DNA of 64,000 bases from NCBI GenBank assembly GCA_024639145.1, contig JAHEIZ010000003.1, forward strand, positions 105,333-169,332, in the 5' to 3' direction. Positions 29,480 through 39,181 of this stretch are shown here, piece after piece. Every line of letters begins with the position of its first letter. Positions within the stretch are counted from its first letter, which is position 1. Source of the stretch: Actinomycetes bacterium (lineage in GTDB: Bacteria > Actinomycetota > Actinomycetes > S36-B12). Below the pieces are notes generated by a model. The model searched no databases. It was not told the origin of the DNA and worked only from the letters and a program-made list of their open reading frames with translations. Both the position numbers and the translations under genes were made by a program.

Positions 29480-30745
29480 ATGGAGCGCAGGAGTGAGCAT
29501 CACCCCCACCGCCTAGCGCTGCGCGGACGCGGATACTTCCGCAGGCTGGGCCCAGGGATCGTCACCGGTGCTGCCGACGATGACCCGTCAGGCATCGGCA
29601 CCTACTCACAGGTGGGTGCCACGAGCGGCTTTCAACTTTTGTGGGCTGCGCCCGTCATGCTTCCCCTCGCGTTCGCCGTGCAGGAGACATGCGCACGGCT
29701 GGCCCTTGTCAGCGGGATGGGCCTTGCTCGACTCATTCGCACTCGCCTGCCCCGCGGAATTCTCATCGTCTGCATCGCCCTCGTGGCCATCGCGAATACC
29801 GTCAACATCGCCGCTGATCTCGCGTCGATGGCCGCGGCTACTCGGCTCTTGCTGCCGATCCCGCAGTTCATCGGTGTCGTGCTGTTCGCAGTACTCATCG
29901 CTGCAGCAGAGGTGTTCGTGCCGTATCACCGCTATGCGCGGATCCTGCGCTGGCTGTGCCTATCGCTCCTCGCCTACGTCGCCGTGCTCTTCGTCGCTCA
30001 CGTCGACTGGACAGAGGTCCTGCATTCGACTTTCGTGCCCACGCTGACGTGGAGCAAGGTCACCTTTGCCGCGCTCATCGCACTGGCCGGCACGACAATC
30101 TCTCCGTACCTGTTCTTCTGGCAGGCAGCAGAGGAGATCGAGGATGAGGACGATGCCCATCCCGATGTGAGCGAGGAACACGTGCGAGCGATGCGCGGTG
30201 ACGTGTTCGCGGGGATGCTCTCCGGTGTCTTCATCATGTTCGCGATCATGACCACGGCAGGGGCAACCTTGCACGTGCAGGGAATCACCGACATCAGCAC
30301 CGCCGAGCAGGCAGCACAGGCACTGGTACCCATCGCCGGCGATTTTGCAGGCACGTTATTCCTTCTGGGCATCCTCGGCACCGGGCTGCTGGCCATTCCG
30401 GTGCTCGCTGGCTCGACGGCCTATGCGATGAGCGAGAGCTTCGACTGGACCGAGAGCCTGGAGCGCAAACCCAGTCAGGCCAAAGCCTTCTACGGGGTGA
30501 TCGTGGCGTCGATCGTGGTGGGCCTGCTCCTCGGCTACACCGGGGTCAATCCCCTCCACTTCCTCTTCATCGCCGCGCTCGTGAACGGGTTGGTCGCGCC
30601 CTTCCTGCTGTTCGTCATCTGGTGGCTTGCCCGCGATAGCGAGAAACTGGGACGGTGGCGCAGCCCACGCTGGTCACAGGCGCTCGTTCTTTTCACGGCA
30701 CTCGCCATGATCGTGCTCCCGGCGATGTGGCTACTCGCCCCGTGA
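29480..30745 (+). CDS. Nramp-family metal transporter (non-canonical motifs)
   Basis: LGPGIVTGAADDDPSGIGTYSQVGA TM1; TTISPYLFFWQAAEE TM6; about 11 TM. Confidence 0.88.
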   Translation: MERRSEHHPHRLALRGRGYFRRLGPGIVTGAADDDPSGIGTYSQVGATSGFQLLWAAPVMLPLAFAVQETCARLALVSGMGLARLIRTRLPRGILIVCIALVAIANTVNIAADLASMAAATRLLLPIPQFIGVVLFAVLIAAAEVFVPYHRYARILRWLCLSLLAYVAVLFVAHVDWTEVLHSTFVPTLTWSKVTFAALIALAGTTISPYLFFWQAAEEIEDEDDAHPDVSEEHVRAMRGDVFAGMLSGVFIMFAIMTTAGATLHVQGITDISTAEQAAQALVPIAGDFAGTLFLLGILGTGLLAIPVLAGSTAYAMSESFDWTESLERKPSQAKAFYGVIVASIVVGLLLGYTGVNPLHFLFIAALVNGLVAPFLLFVIWWLARDSEKLGRWRSPRWSQALVLFTALAMIVLPAMWLLAP

Positions 30746-30831
30746 CCACCCTGCGCGAGTTCATCGTCTGACTCCCCAAGGCAGATCACCCCCGACTCAG
30801 GGAGAATGCACGTCGCGCCGGCTGGCGCTGA

Positions 30832-32607
30832 TCACTCAGCGAGCGCTAGCCAGGCCTCCTCGGCCTCTTCCTTGGACTTCTGCACTTCGCGAAGTTCGTC
30901 GTTGAGCGCTGCCACCTTCTCGAAGTCGGTTGCGTACGTGGCCAGGTCAGCATGCAACTTCGTCTCGCGCTCGTCGAACTTCTTGATCTGGCGCTCGAGC
31001 TTCGACATCTCCTTCTGGTTCAGGCGATCCTGAGCTGCATTCGTACCCGCAGGCACTCCGGCACTGTTCGAGACGCCCTTGGCAGCAGGAGCCGCCTTCT
31101 GCGCGCGAAGGCGATCCAGGTAGTCATCGACTCCCCCGGTGAGATCACGTAATTGCAGATCGCCGACGAGACCGAAGAAGTCATCGCATACCCGTTCGAG
31201 GAAGAAGCGGTCATGCGAGATCACGATCAGCGTGCCAGCGAAACCGTCGAGGAGATCCTCGAGTGCGCCGAGCGTCTCGATGTCGAAGTCATTGGTGGGC
31301 TCATCGAGGACGAGAACGTTCGGGCCACCCATGAGCAAGCGGGTGAGCTGCAGGCGACGACGCTCGCCGCCCGAGAGATCACCGACAGGAGTCCACTGCG
31401 AATCGGCATTGAAGCCCAGCCGCTCGCAGAGCTGCGAGGCCGAGAGCTCTCGGCCCTTGCCGAGGTCTACGCGATTGGCCACATGCTCGACGGCTTCAAG
31501 CACACGCCACTTCGGATTGAGCTCCTCGAGATGCTGCGAGAGATAAGCCGGCTTCACCGTCACGCCGGTGACCAACTTGCCCTGAGCAAGCTTGACCTCG
31601 CCCTGCAGCATCCGAATGAGGGTGGTCTTGCCTGCGCCATTTGATCCGAGCACGCCGAGGCGCTGACCGGGACCGATATTCCAGTTGAAGCGCTCGATGA
31701 GCAACTTGTCGCCGGCCTTCAGTTGACCGTCATGCACTTCATAGACAGTCTTGCCCAGCCGCGCGTCGGCGAAGGAGAGCAATTCGACCTTGTCGCGAGG
31801 CGGCGGCTCCGCGGTGATGAGCTCATTCGCCGCGTCGATGCGGAACTTCGGCTTCGAGGTTCGTGCCGGTGCACCACGACGCAGCCAGGCGAGCTCCTTG
31901 CGAATGAGCATGTTGCGGCGCTGCTCACTCACCGATGCCTGCCGCATGCGCTCGGCCTTGGCGAGCACATAGGCGCTGTAGCCGCCGTCGTACTCCTCGA
32001 CTCCGCCGCCCACGACCTCCCACATGTTCTCGCAGACCTCGTCGAGAAACCAGCGATCATGCGTGACGACGAGAAGGCCGAGACGCGGCCGAGTCTTCAG
32101 GTATGCGGCAAGCCAGGCGATGACCTCGACATCGAGATGGTTCGTGGGCTCGTCGAGAAGCAGGACATCAAGATCGGTAATGAGTAGCCGGGCCAGATCG
32201 ACGCGTCGGCGCTCGCCGCCCGACATGGTGCCGAGGGTGCGTGCGAGGAGTTCTTCGTCGAATCCACCGAGCAGCCCTTCGAGCACCTCGCGCACATTCG
32301 GGTCGACGGCCCATTCGTGGGTCGGTCGATCCCCGACCACGGCCTCGAGCACGGTGAGTTCGGGCGGGAAGTCATCGCGCTGGCGCAAGAAGCCCAGTCG
32401 CACGTCATTGCCCATGCTCACTCGACCGTCGTCAGGCTTCTCGATCTGGGCGAGCACCCGCAGCAGCGTGCTCTTGCCGGCGCCATTGCGACCGACGATG
32501 CCGATGCGGTCGGCCTCACCGACACCCAGCGAGACCTTGTCGAGCAGCGGTCGGTGGCCATAGGCCTTGGTCACTGATTCGACATTGATGAGATTGCGAC
32601 CGGCCAC
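30832..32607 (-). CDS. ABC-F family ATPase (Uup-like)
   Basis: Two ATPase domains (VGRNGAGKSTLLR, LGSNGAGKTTLIR; two LSGGE/MSGGE signatures); GTG start 32607. Confidence 0.92.
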   Translation of the reverse strand: MAGRNLINVESVTKAYGHRPLLDKVSLGVGEADRIGIVGRNGAGKSTLLRVLAQIEKPDDGRVSMGNDVRLGFLRQRDDFPPELTVLEAVVGDRPTHEWAVDPNVREVLEGLLGGFDEELLARTLGTMSGGERRRVDLARLLITDLDVLLLDEPTNHLDVEVIAWLAAYLKTRPRLGLLVVTHDRWFLDEVCENMWEVVGGGVEEYDGGYSAYVLAKAERMRQASVSEQRRNMLIRKELAWLRRGAPARTSKPKFRIDAANELITAEPPPRDKVELLSFADARLGKTVYEVHDGQLKAGDKLLIERFNWNIGPGQRLGVLGSNGAGKTTLIRMLQGEVKLAQGKLVTGVTVKPAYLSQHLEELNPKWRVLEAVEHVANRVDLGKGRELSASQLCERLGFNADSQWTPVGDLSGGERRRLQLTRLLMGGPNVLVLDEPTNDFDIETLGALEDLLDGFAGTLIVISHDRFFLERVCDDFFGLVGDLQLRDLTGGVDDYLDRLRAQKAAPAAKGVSNSAGVPAGTNAAQDRLNQKEMSKLERQIKKFDERETKLHADLATYATDFEKVAALNDELREVQKSKEEAEEAWLALAE

Positions 32608-32665
32608 GTCCCCATCCTCCCGCATCCGCGAGATCGCCATTACCGCCGGGGAGCCCGGGATTGAC

Positions 32666-32920
32666 CTACACCAAGCCGAGGGCCTCGATCTTCGTGCGCA
32701 GGTCGATATCTGACGGCTCAACCACGTAGGTGCCATCGCTGAAGGTGATCACCGGAATCGACTGCTTACCGCTGATCTCGATCGCGGCGTCCTTGCCCGC
32801 GTCGTCATTGGCGACATCGATGTAGGCGTACGCCACTCCCAGGGAATCCAGCAGGCGCTTGGACCGGCGGCAATCGCCGCACCACTCTGCGCCGTACATC
32901 GTGATCGCTGCCTCAGCCAT
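32666..32920 (-). CDS. Glutaredoxin-like protein
   Basis: ITMYGAEWCGDCRRSKRLLDSLGVAYAYIDV; QSIPVITF. Confidence 0.85.
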   Translation of the reverse strand: MAEAAITMYGAEWCGDCRRSKRLLDSLGVAYAYIDVANDDAGKDAAIEISGKQSIPVITFSDGTYVVEPSDIDLRTKIEALGLV

Positions 32921-33032
32921 CGCTGCTCCTCTACGTCGAGCGTTCCTGCCTTATCCAACGGCGGCGGACGATGGCCTATTCCGGAAAGACGAAATCCCCC
33001 ACACATCGGCGAGAAGTGCGAGGGATAACGAG

Positions 33033-33105
33033 TGCGCCCGACAAGATTCGAACTTGTAACCTCTTGATCCGTAGTCAAGTGCTCTATCCGTTGAGCTACG
33101 GGCGC
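33033..33105 (-). tRNA. tRNA-Arg (ACG)
   Basis: GCGCCCGTAGCTCAACGGATAGAGCACTTGACTACGGATCAAG...TTCGAATC...CGGGCGCA cloverleaf, loop CTACGGA. Confidence 0.95.
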
Positions 33106-33194
33106 CCAGTCGCGAACGACCGTCGGAGAGTCTACAGGTTCCCGGGGGATCCACTAAACCGCCCTCAGTGAGGGGCCTCCCTCTCAGCACAGCA

Positions 33195-33223
33195 TCAGGG
33201 GCGCCCCGATGGGACGCCCCTGA
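33195..33223 (-). terminator. Possible terminator of tRNA-Ser
   Basis: TCAGGGGCG...CGCCCCTGA inverted repeat just downstream; no clear T-tract. Confidence 0.45.
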
Positions 33224-33230
33224 CAGGTGG

Positions 33231-33320
33231 CGGAGGCGGCGAGATTTGAACTCGCGATGGGCGTTAAACCCAAACCGCATTAGCAGTGCGGCGCCATAGA
33301 CCGGACTAGGCGACGCCTCC
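33231..33320 (-). tRNA. tRNA-Ser (GCT), CCA apparently encoded
   Basis: GGAGGCG...CGCACTGCTAATGCG...GTTCAAATC...CGCCTCCG followed by CCA; long variable arm. Confidence 0.95.
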
Positions 33321-33403
33321 ATGCAACCGCCCCAATTCTGCCTTATGGCCGGATCGGGGAACCACCGTGCTGCCCGCATAGGTTATCGGGCAGACTTTCG
33401 GCC

Positions 33404-34159
33404 ATGACAACGACGTTGGCCATCGACTGCGGAGGCGGCGGGATCAAGGCCTCCGTGCTCGATGAGGCAGGGACGATGCGGGCCCATCCGATTCGGGTTC
33501 CCACCCCGTATCCCCTCTCGACCGAGCTTTTCGTCCAGACCCTGGTTGATCTGGCTGCCGAGCTTCCCAAGGCCGATCGGGCCACGGTGGGTATGCCGGG
33601 CATGATCCGTCACGGCGTCGTGATCACCACCCCGCACTACGTCACCAAGTCGGGCCCGCGCACCCGCGTACTGCCCGAGCTGGTCGAACAGTGGGAGGGG
33701 TTCGACGTCAAGGCGGCCCTGGAGGCTGCCTTCGGGATCCCGACTCGAGTGCTCAACGATGCGGAGGTCCACGCCGCAGGCGTCATCGCCGGCCAAGGAC
33801 TCGAGCTGGTGCTCACGCTCGGCACCGGTCTCGGCTGCGCGATCTATGACGGCGGGCATCTCGCACCCCATCTGGAGATGTCTCAGGCACCCGTGCGCTG
33901 GGGCCTGTCGTATGACACCTATATCGGCGAGCACGAGCGTCGACGTCTCGGTGACGCACTGTGGTCGCGCCGTATTGCGCGCGTGGTCGACGGCCTGCGC
34001 CCTGTGTTCATGTGGGACCGTCTCTACATCGGCGGTGGAAACTCTCGTCACATCACGCCCATCGTGTTGAGCAAGCTCGGTGACGATGTTGTGATCGTGC
34101 CGAATACCGCGGCGATGGTGGGCGGAGCCCGCGCATGGCTGCTTCACACTGACGGCTGA
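33404..34159 (+). CDS. ROK-family kinase, polyphosphate glucokinase-like
   Basis: LAIDCGGGGIKASVLDEAG; LTLGTGLGCAIYDGG. Confidence 0.85.
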   Translation: MTTTLAIDCGGGGIKASVLDEAGTMRAHPIRVPTPYPLSTELFVQTLVDLAAELPKADRATVGMPGMIRHGVVITTPHYVTKSGPRTRVLPELVEQWEGFDVKAALEAAFGIPTRVLNDAEVHAAGVIAGQGLELVLTLGTGLGCAIYDGGHLAPHLEMSQAPVRWGLSYDTYIGEHERRRLGDALWSRRIARVVDGLRPVFMWDRLYIGGGNSRHITPIVLSKLGDDVVIVPNTAAMVGGARAWLLHTDG

Positions 34160-34192
34160 ACCGCCGGAGTTAACTCGCGAGATTCGGGGGCG

Positions 34193-34396
34193 TCAGCTCT
34201 TGGGCATGCGCGAGATACGAATGCCTGCGTAGATCGCGCCGATGATCATGCCCAGGGCCGGCCACAGCGGCCAGAAGTAGCCCTGTCCGGTCAGCGCCCA
34301 CACGATCACGCAGATGATCCAGACGATGACGAAGCCCAGCACCATGCGCCAGAAGCCCTTGATCGAGGCGGCGCGCTTTGCGGCTGCGTTGCTCAT
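34193..34396 (-). CDS. Two-TM small membrane protein
   Basis: GFWRMVLGFVIVWIICVIVWALTGQGYFWPLWPALGMIIGAIYAG. Confidence 0.7.
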   Translation of the reverse strand: MSNAAAKRAASIKGFWRMVLGFVIVWIICVIVWALTGQGYFWPLWPALGMIIGAIYAGIRISRMPKS

Positions 34397-34505
34397 GATG
34401 GTGATTCCTCTCGTTAGCCATTCGACGACTCGGCGGTGACGCAGTGTCAGCGGGAGTTCATGCGCCACACACTAAGTCCCTAATCGGGCTGCGACACCGA
34501 TTGAG

Positions 34506-35687
34506 TCAGTGCGCGCCGTCTGAGGCGCCCGGCAGCGGCTTCGTTGCCCCCACCACGAGGAAACCGATCACCAGGAGCACAGCCGTGACGCTCAGTGAGC
34601 GTTGCACGCCCGTGTGCTCGGCGATGATTCCCACGACCGCAGGACCACTCAGGAATGCCAGGTAGCCGATCGAGGCGACGGCACTGACTCGCCCGGCGGC
34701 CTTTGCGGGGTCATCGGCGGCGGAGCTCATTCCTACCGGGAAGCCGAGTCCGGTGCCCAGTGCCCAGAAGACGCATCCGACCATGACTACCCAGAGTGCA
34801 GGAGCGAAGACCACGAGCAGCACTCCGACAATGGACACGAGGATCGAGACCCGCATGGTGCGCACCCGGCCGAACCTGTCGAGGATGCCGGCACCGAACC
34901 AGCGCACGGTCGTCATGGCCACAACGAAAACGAAATAGGTGGCGGAGGCCAACGCTGCCGTTGCGGCGAAGGAATCGACGGAGGCTACGCCCACCCATTC
35001 GTTGCCGGTGCCCTCGGAGAATGCCAAGGCAAAGAGAAAGACGCCGATGAGAAGAGTGCGCGGTTCCTTCCATGCAGCCATCGGATGGCCGCGCTCCCCT
35101 TCGTCATGCTCCTCTGAACCCGCGGGCAGGTAACTGCGAATCGCGACCAGCGAGATGACGAGGATGATCGCGGCCATGAGGGTGAGGTGAACAGCCACGG
35201 AGAGCTCGAGGATGTTCGCAATGATCCCGAGAAGCGCACCGACGACAGTGCCGATGCTGAATCCCGCGTGGAATCGCGGCATGACTGATCGACCGAGTGA
35301 CTGCTCGACCGCCGCGCCCTCCACGTTCATCGCGACGTCACCGGCGCCCGTGCCGATGCCCATCAGTACGAGGCCGATGACCACGACGAGGACACCGATA
35401 TTCGTGCCGATGGCGGCGAGAGTGATGCCGCCCGCGAACAGCGTGACAGTGACCGCAGTCGTCCGGGCCGCACCGAAGCGATGCACGACAATGCCTGCCG
35501 TGGGCAGGGCCAGCAGGCAGCCGACGGCGATCGAGAGCAGGACGAAACCGAGCTGGGCGGGGCTCAGATCGAGCTGCTCCTGCACCTGCGGAATGCGCGA
35601 TGCCCAGCTGGCGAAGCCGAGCCCTTGAAGGATGAAGACAACGGAGACTGCCCGCTTGGCCACCTCGACCCGCTGCAGTCCGCTCAT
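34506..35687 (-). CDS. MFS transporter
   Basis: About 12 hydrophobic segments; SWASRIPQVQEQLDLSPAQLGFVLL. Confidence 0.88.
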   Translation of the reverse strand: MSGLQRVEVAKRAVSVVFILQGLGFASWASRIPQVQEQLDLSPAQLGFVLLSIAVGCLLALPTAGIVVHRFGAARTTAVTVTLFAGGITLAAIGTNIGVLVVVIGLVLMGIGTGAGDVAMNVEGAAVEQSLGRSVMPRFHAGFSIGTVVGALLGIIANILELSVAVHLTLMAAIILVISLVAIRSYLPAGSEEHDEGERGHPMAAWKEPRTLLIGVFLFALAFSEGTGNEWVGVASVDSFAATAALASATYFVFVVAMTTVRWFGAGILDRFGRVRTMRVSILVSIVGVLLVVFAPALWVVMVGCVFWALGTGLGFPVGMSSAADDPAKAAGRVSAVASIGYLAFLSGPAVVGIIAEHTGVQRSLSVTAVLLVIGFLVVGATKPLPGASDGAH

Positions 35688-35720
35688 CGCCCTAGCCTCT
35701 CGCACTTTCCGTGACACGCA

Positions 35721-35751
35721 CGAAGGGCACTCCCTGCGGGAGTGCCCTTCG
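35721..35751 (-). terminator. Intrinsic terminator of iolD-iolA unit
   Basis: CGAAGGGCACTCCC-TGC-GGGAGTGCCCTTCG perfect 14-bp stem. Confidence 0.8.
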
Positions 35752-35762
35752 TGACCACCTGC

Positions 35763-37256
35763 TTAGCCGTGGGTGGGGAAGCCCAGGTTGATACCGCCGT
35801 GGCTCGGGTCGAGCCAGCGGCTCGTGACGACCTTGCCGCGCGTGAAGAAGTGCACGCCCTCGGTGCCATGGGCGTGGGAGTCACCGAACAGCGAGGCCTT
35901 CCAGCCACCAAAGGAGTAGTAGGCCATCGGCACGGGCACGGGCACGTTGATGCCCACCATGCCCACCTCGATCTCGTTCTGGAAGCGACGTGCCGCGCCG
36001 CCATCGTTGGTGAAGATCGCGGTGCCGTTGCCGTAGGGGTGATCGTTGATGAGCTGCACACCCGCCTCGTAGCTGGGTACGCGCACGACGCTGAGCACCG
36101 GACCGAAGATCTCCTCCTGGTAGATCGTCATGTCGGTGGTGACGTTGTCGAACAGTGTGGGGCCAAGCCAGTAGCCGTTGGCATCACCGTCGACGGTGAT
36201 GCCGCGTCCGTCCTCGACGAGAGTGGCACCGGCAGCCTCGCCTGCATCGACATAGGAGGCGACCTTGTCTCGGTGCACCTTCGTGACGAGCGGACCCATG
36301 TCGCAGTTGCGGCGGCCGTCGCCGGTCTTCAGGCTGCCCATGCGCTGCTGGATCTTCGCGACGAGCTCGTCGCCGATGGGATCGACCGCGAGCACGACCG
36401 AGATCGCCATGCAGCGCTCACCCGCCGAGCCGAAGCCAGCGTTGATCGCCTGGTCGGCTGCGAGATCGAGATCAGCATCCGGCAGAACCAGCATGTGGTT
36501 CTTCGCGCCGCCGAGTGCCTGCACGCGCTTGCCGTTGGCCGTTCCGCGCTCGTAGACGTACTTCGCGATCGGGGTTGAGCCGACGAACGAGACGCTCTTG
36601 ACGTCCTTGTTGTCGAGCAGTGCGTCGACGGACTCCTTGTCACCGTGCACGACGTTGAACACGCCGTCGGGCAGGCCCGCGTCCTTCCACATCTGAGCGA
36701 TGAGGTTGGTGGCGGATGGATCCTTCTCTGACGGCTTCACTACGACGGTGTTGCCCGAGGCGATGGCGATGGGGAAGAACCACATCGGGACCATGGCCGG
36801 GAAGTTGAAGGGCGAGATGATGCCGACGACGCCCAGGGGCTGGCGGATCGAGTAGACATCGATGCCGGTGGAGACACCCTCGGAGAAGCCGCCCTTGAGC
36901 AGGTGCGGGATGCCGCAGGCGAACTCGACGACCTCGAGGCCACGGGTGACCTCGCCGAGTGCATCGGAGAGCACCTTCCCGTGCTCCTCGGTGATGATCG
37001 CCGCCACCTCTTCCTTGCGGGCGTTGAGGATCTCGCGGAAGGCGAAGAGGATCGAAGCGCGCTTGGTCAGCGAGGTATCGCGCCAGCCCGGGAATGCGGC
37101 CTTGGCGGCGGCCACGGCGTCGTCGAGCACCGTGGCGCTGGCGAGGTCGACGGTCTTGGTGATCTCGCCGGTGGCGGGGTCGTAGACGTCGCCGGAGCGC
37201 TCAGGAGTGCCTTCCCAGAGCTTGCCGTTGATCCAGTGCGTGACGCGCGTGGCCAT
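35763..37256 (-). CDS. iolA: CoA-acylating methylmalonate-semialdehyde dehydrogenase
   Basis: ALDH fold; INAGFGSAGERCMAISV; KNHMLVLPDADL; adjacency to iolD/iolE. Confidence 0.92.
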   Translation of the reverse strand: MATRVTHWINGKLWEGTPERSGDVYDPATGEITKTVDLASATVLDDAVAAAKAAFPGWRDTSLTKRASILFAFREILNARKEEVAAIITEEHGKVLSDALGEVTRGLEVVEFACGIPHLLKGGFSEGVSTGIDVYSIRQPLGVVGIISPFNFPAMVPMWFFPIAIASGNTVVVKPSEKDPSATNLIAQMWKDAGLPDGVFNVVHGDKESVDALLDNKDVKSVSFVGSTPIAKYVYERGTANGKRVQALGGAKNHMLVLPDADLDLAADQAINAGFGSAGERCMAISVVLAVDPIGDELVAKIQQRMGSLKTGDGRRNCDMGPLVTKVHRDKVASYVDAGEAAGATLVEDGRGITVDGDANGYWLGPTLFDNVTTDMTIYQEEIFGPVLSVVRVPSYEAGVQLINDHPYGNGTAIFTNDGGAARRFQNEIEVGMVGINVPVPVPMAYYSFGGWKASLFGDSHAHGTEGVHFFTRGKVVTSRWLDPSHGGINLGFPTHG

Positions 37257-37315
37257 GATTCCTGCTTCCGTGATTGTGAGGTGGTGCTGATCAAGGTCAA
37301 ATCTAATCGAGAATG

Positions 37316-39181
37316 TCAACGCTGTTGACTCTTGCCCTCCAGCAGGGCCTTTCGTGCCTCATTGACGGCGGGGCGGTGGCTTACCTCAGGCACTCCGACC
37401 TCCCAGAACGAGTCACCCTCGCTCCACTTGTGCTTCGCAACAGGTGCAACGATCACGTGCACCCCTGGTATTCCCTTGACGGCGTGAAGGGCAGCATCGA
37501 ACTCGGCGAGCGTGCCCGCCGAGATGACCTCGGCACCCATGCCCTCGGCGATCTTCACGAAGTCAATGACTGCCGGGTTCGGACGATCCTCGTCAGCCAG
37601 CATCGTGCGGAAGCTCGCTGCGCCGTGACCTATCTGCAGGCGCTCGATGACGTTGTAGCCCTGGTTGTCGCAGATGATGAGAACGAGGCTGGTGCTGTGA
37701 AGCACGGCACTGTAGACATCCATCGGAAGCATCATGAACGAGCCGTCACCGGTCATGCCGTACACAGTCGAGCCGGGACGCGATGCCGCACGCTCGAGGG
37801 CGGCGCCCCACGTGCCGCTGACCTCGTAGCCCATGCACGAGAAGCCGTACTCGCAGTCGAATGTCGCGATGCCCTTGCTCGGCCAGTTCATGACGAGCTC
37901 GCCCGGAAGACCGCCCGCGGCGGTCAGCACGTAGTCGTCGTCTCCTGCAATCGCATGAACGCGACCGATGAGCTGGGCGTAGGTCGGATCACTTGTCTCG
38001 GTGACGGCCGTGCGCTGCTCGATGAGGGCCACCTGCTTCGCGCGCGCACTGCGACCGGTGGCGAACCACTCGGCAGGCGCAGCCCAGCCCTCGAGGCCCA
38101 AGGTGAGTTCGGCGAGCGTCTCGCGCGCATCACCAACGACTGCCGTGCCCTGGCGCTTGAGCGCGTCGTACCTCGCGACGTTCACGCCGATTACCTTCAC
38201 GTTCGGATTGCGGAAGACCGTCCCCGACTCGGTGGTGAAATCCTGAAGTCGAGTGCCGAGGGCGATGACGAGATCAGCCTCGTGCGAGATCTCCTGGCCG
38301 GCAGTCTCACCGAAGACACCGATCGAGCCCGCGAATGCCGGATCACTTCCGAGCAGCGAGGACTTACCGGCGACAGTCTCCATCACCGGAATGCCGAAGG
38401 TGTTGGCGAATGCGGAGAGTTCGGCTTCGGCGAGTGCGTAGTGCACGCCGCCGCCGGCGACGATCATCGGCTTCTCCGCAGCACGAATGAGCGCGATTGC
38501 CTCGGCTACCTGATCACGTGAGGGGCGAGGGCGGGCGATGCGGTGCACGACGGTGTCGAAGAGGTCGGCCGGGAAGTCGTAGGCCATGGCCTGGACGTCC
38601 TGCGGGAGCGCGAGGGTGACCGGTCCGCAGTCAGCCGGGTCGAGCAGCGTGGCGATCGCCTGACGCAGTGTGGTCTTGAGCTGGGAGGGTGCGGTGATGC
38701 GATCCCAGTAACGACTGACGGCCTTCAGGGAGTCGTTCGCCGTGATGGTCGGATCACCGAAGTGCTCCAGCTGCTGCAGCACCGGATCAGGCTCGCGTGA
38801 GGTGAAGGTGTCGCCGAGCAGGAGAAGCAGCGGAAGACGGTTGGCGAGCGCGACGCCTGCGGCCGTGACGGTGTTGAGCGCACCGGGCCCGACAGACGTG
38901 GACACGGCCATGATCTGTCGACGCTGCGCTGCCTTGGCGTAGGCCACCGCAGCAAGGGCCATGCCCTGCTCGTTCTGTCCACGAAGCGTGGCGATTTCGT
39001 CCTTGTGCAACTCAAGCGACTCGCCGAGGCTCAGGGCATTTCCGTGGCCGAAGATCGCGAAGACTCCGGGCACCAGCGGGATGATCGCGCCGCTTCGATC
39101 GTCTTCCACCTTCTGCGCGATGAGGAATCGCACGATGGCGTCGGCGACAGTGGTGCGCACCGTGGCGCGGCCGGTGCTCAT
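37316..39181 (-). CDS. iolD: 3D-(3,5/4)-trihydroxycyclohexane-1,2-dione acylhydrolase (ThDP-dependent)
   Basis: VPGVFAIFGHGNALSLGE; TGDGSFMMLPMDVYSAVLHSTSLVLIICDNQGYNVIERLQ. Confidence 0.94.
   Translation of the reverse strand: MSTGRATVRTTVADAIVRFLIAQKVEDDRSGAIIPLVPGVFAIFGHGNALSLGESLELHKDEIATLRGQNEQGMALAAVAYAKAAQRRQIMAVSTSVGPGALNTVTAAGVALANRLPLLLLLGDTFTSREPDPVLQQLEHFGDPTITANDSLKAVSRYWDRITAPSQLKTTLRQAIATLLDPADCGPVTLALPQDVQAMAYDFPADLFDTVVHRIARPRPSRDQVAEAIALIRAAEKPMIVAGGGVHYALAEAELSAFANTFGIPVMETVAGKSSLLGSDPAFAGSIGVFGETAGQEISHEADLVIALGTRLQDFTTESGTVFRNPNVKVIGVNVARYDALKRQGTAVVGDARETLAELTLGLEGWAAPAEWFATGRSARAKQVALIEQRTAVTETSDPTYAQLIGRVHAIAGDDDYVLTAAGGLPGELVMNWPSKGIATFDCEYGFSCMGYEVSGTWGAALERAASRPGSTVYGMTGDGSFMMLPMDVYSAVLHSTSLVLIICDNQGYNVIERLQIGHGAASFRTMLADEDRPNPAVIDFVKIAEGMGAEVISAGTLAEFDAALHAVKGIPGVHVIVAPVAKHKWSEGDSFWEVGVPEVSHRPAVNEARKALLEGKSQQR

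Noticed and set aside
33033-33320. tRNA pair considered as an integration site for a mobile element
   Set aside because: No integrase, direct repeats of the tRNA 3' end or foreign genes seen on either side
37313-38521. 402-aa plus-strand ORF opposite iolD
   Set aside because: Antisense to an unmistakable ThDP enzyme; no domain
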